From JANLQX01 sp043775075 (lineage in GTDB: Bacteria > Actinomycetota > Acidimicrobiia > Acidimicrobiales > JANYDT01): a stretch of 14,238 nucleotides of DNA. The position numbers were made by a program, and so were the translations under genes. The notes under the pieces were generated by a model. It saw only the letters and a program-made list of their open reading frames with translations. It had not been told where the DNA came from and searched no databases. Shown here in pieces: positions 13,114 to 14,238 of the stretch; positions within the stretch are counted from its first letter, which is position 1; every line of letters starts with the position of its first letter. Location of the stretch: NCBI GenBank assembly GCA_043775075.1, contig JAYVSS010000090.1, positions 1 through 14,238 of the forward strand. The letters run 5' to 3'.

Positions 13114-13845
13114 TTACGGAAGAGCGGCCACGAACGCATCGACCCGGTCCACGAATCGGGTCGGGGCAACAAGATGCGGATAGTGCCCGTGATCAGCCCA
13201 AACCTCCACCTGAGCGGGGGGGAGCAGGCCGGTGAGAAACCCGTAATACGCCGGTCCCGGGTCGATCCCGTGAAGTGACAGGTAGGGGGCCGCAATGTTT
13301 CGTGCCATGGAGGAAACGAGCCCGTTCAGTTCGTTCACACTGCTGTGCAGCACCGGCGACCAGACGGCCAGGACCACCGATTGTTTCGGCGAACGTATCG
13401 CCTCGATCCGCTCGGCCTCAACGTCGGACAACGGACCGCGCATGGCGTCAAACACCATTGAAACGGCCGAGAGAAAGGCGTCCTCATCGCCTTCGAGCAT
13501 CGGCTGAAGTTGACGCAAACCCTCTTGGAGCCCAGCGAAGTCAAGCGGCTGGTCCACGTTGATGACGCCGCGGACCACCGTGGCGCTGGCCATCGCGGAG
13601 ACGACGGTCCCCCCGAGCGAATGCCCGATGAGGACCGACGACGCTGGAGAAAACCCCGCATCCGCCATCGTCGCGAACACGTCGCCCGCCATTGTGCCGA
13701 GGTCGAATGGGCCATCCGAGGTCGAGCTGCCGTGTCCCGGTAGGTCAACGGCGAGGACTCTGTGCGAGGCCGACAGAGGAGCAAGGAGCGGATCCCACGA
13801 GTGCTTTGACTCGGTGATGCCATGAACGAGAACGATGTCGGCCAT
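13114..13845 (-). CDS. Alpha/beta-fold hydrolase
   Basis: A 243-residue cytoplasmic serine hydrolase of the alpha/beta-hydrolase superfamily; substrate unknown. The N-terminus MADIVLVHGITESKHSW contains the oxyanion HG, AVDLPGHGSS follows, the nucleophile elbow is GHSLGG with S76, an aspartate candidate is in SLHGIDPGP, and the catalytic histidine is probably H221 in DHGHYPHLVAP. Length and order are typical. The open frame extends 76 codons further upstream, but that part is antisense to the PH-domain gene and lacks family similarity, so ATG 13845 is the start; it sits 6 bases after a TANNNT box. It is divergent from the PH-domain gene by 70 bases and stands upstream of the helicase gene on the same strand. 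Confidence 0.87.
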   Translation of the reverse strand: MADIVLVHGITESKHSWDPLLAPLSASHRVLAVDLPGHGSSTSDGPFDLGTMAGDVFATMADAGFSPASSVLIGHSLGGTVVSAMASATVVRGVINVDQPLDFAGLQEGLRQLQPMLEGDEDAFLSAVSMVFDAMRGPLSDVEAERIEAIRSPKQSVVLAVWSPVLHSSVNELNGLVSSMARNIAAPYLSLHGIDPGPAYYGFLTGLLPPAQVEVWADHGHYPHLVAPTRFVDRVDAFVAALP

Positions 13846-13851
13846 GAGCGA

Positions 13852-13857
13852 ACCGTA
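13852..13857 (-). promoter_or_regulatory. Putative -10 box of the alpha/beta hydrolase gene
   Basis: On the minus strand TACGGT is followed by 6 bases (TCGCTC) and the ATG. No ribosome site is visible, fitting a leaderless message. Confidence 0.4.
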
Positions 13858-13902
13858 GCCGATCGACTGCAAGGCAGACCGGCTCGGCGAACGGCTCTCA
13901 AC

Positions 13903-13908
13903 TACCCT
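13903..13908 (+). promoter_or_regulatory. Putative -10 box of the PH-domain gene
   Basis: TACCCT is followed by 7 bases (TTGGGCT) and ATG 13916, without a clear ribosome site. The 70-base divergent gap to the alpha/beta hydrolase thus holds two facing leaderless-type promoters. Confidence 0.4.
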
Positions 13909-13915
13909 TTGGGCT

Positions 13916-14238
13916 ATGTCATTCCCCCGGAAGTATCTGCACGAAAGCGAAGAGATCGTTCTTGATCGCAAGCCCCACCTGTGGTTCCTCGTTAAGCCGA
14001 TCCTCGGGCTCGTTGCCGCCCTCGCCCTCGCTGTTGTCTCGGCCCAGTTCATCAACCCCGGAGCGGGGGACAAGAACGGCTATGTCACGTGGGCCGGAGT
14101 GATCGTCGTCGGCCTCGTGAGCTTGTGGTTCCTCGAGGAATTTCTTCGTTGGCGCACGATTAATTTCGTGGTGACCACCGACCGGTTGATCTATCGCTCT
14201 GGTCTTTTTGCCAAACAGGGCAAGGAAATTCCGCTGGA
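13916..14238 (+). CDS. PH-domain (bPH2/DUF304-like) membrane protein, N-terminal part (partial)
   Basis: The first 107 codons of a gene that continues past the window. The protein begins MSFPRKYLHESEEIVLDRKPH, then has two hydrophobic segments: about residues 24-45 (WFLVKPILGLVAALALAVV) and about 60-80 (WAGVIVVGLVSLWFLEEF). RWRTINFVVTTDRLIYRSGL follows, the start of the bacterial PH domain seen in small two-helix actinobacterial membrane proteins. The family's role is unknown; these are thought to be membrane-anchored with the PH-like part inside. The start ATG is 7 bases after a TANNNT box. Because no stop lies in the window, total length and any second domain cannot be judged. Confidence 0.8.
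   Translation, partial: MSFPRKYLHESEEIVLDRKPHLWFLVKPILGLVAALALAVVSAQFINPGAGDKNGYVTWAGVIVVGLVSLWFLEEFLRWRTINFVVTTDRLIYRSGLFAKQGKEIPL

Noticed and set aside
13846..14073. 76-codon upstream extension of the alpha/beta hydrolase
   Set aside because: It is antisense to the PH-domain gene; hydrolase similarity begins exactly at ATG 13845.

Overview
The window looks like ordinary chromosome from a GC-rich, high-GC Gram-positive bacterium, most likely an Actinobacteriota lineage near Acidimicrobiia. This is an inference from an actinobacterial-type 2-oxoglutarate dehydrogenase E1 end, a UvrD2-like helicase with an HRDC domain, a DUF2505 protein, a 13E12/DUF222-type HNH gene remnant, a lysine/alanine histone-H1-like tail, and repeated leaderless-type gene starts (TANNNT, 6-7 bases, then ATG or GTG). 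No rRNA, tRNA, CRISPR array, insertion sequence or prophage was seen.

Layout, left to right. 2-310 (+) is the C-terminal end of a 2-oxoglutarate dehydrogenase/decarboxylase E1, convergent with galE (335-1312, -). An MscS-family channel (1371-2360, +) diverges from galE. It runs convergently, with a 6-base gap, into a two-gene minus-strand unit: a HAD phosphatase-like gene (2984-3676) upstream and a NUDIX hydrolase (2367-2987) downstream, overlapping by 4 bases. 3820-4909 (+) is a decayed DUF222/HNH endonuclease gene that keeps a LexA-box-like operator and a leaderless-type promoter. 4910-5587 has no convincing gene.

5588-7354 (+) is the most unusual gene: a Zc3h12a/Regnase-like NYN ribonuclease domain, a charged linker, an S1-like RNA-binding domain and a roughly 200-residue histone-H1-like Lys/Ala/Pro tail in one protein. 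It is followed by exonuclease III (7396-8202), a Uup-type ABC-F ATPase (8334-10268) and a DUF2505 protein (10332-10850), all on the plus strand. A UvrD2-like helicase (10847-13039) and an alpha/beta hydrolase (13114-13845) lie on the minus strand. The start of a PH-domain membrane protein (13916 to the end of the window) lies on the plus strand.

The genes do not form one pathway. There is a loose nucleic-acid group (NYN-S1-tail protein, exonuclease III, Uup, UvrD2-like helicase and the dead SOS-type HNH gene), but only the HAD-NUDIX pair shows direct evidence of co-translation. The main points for follow-up are the NYN-S1-H1 fusion, the repeated leaderless start architecture, the SOS-box-like operator left in front of a pseudogene, and the UvrD2-like helicase lacking the tetracysteine linker.
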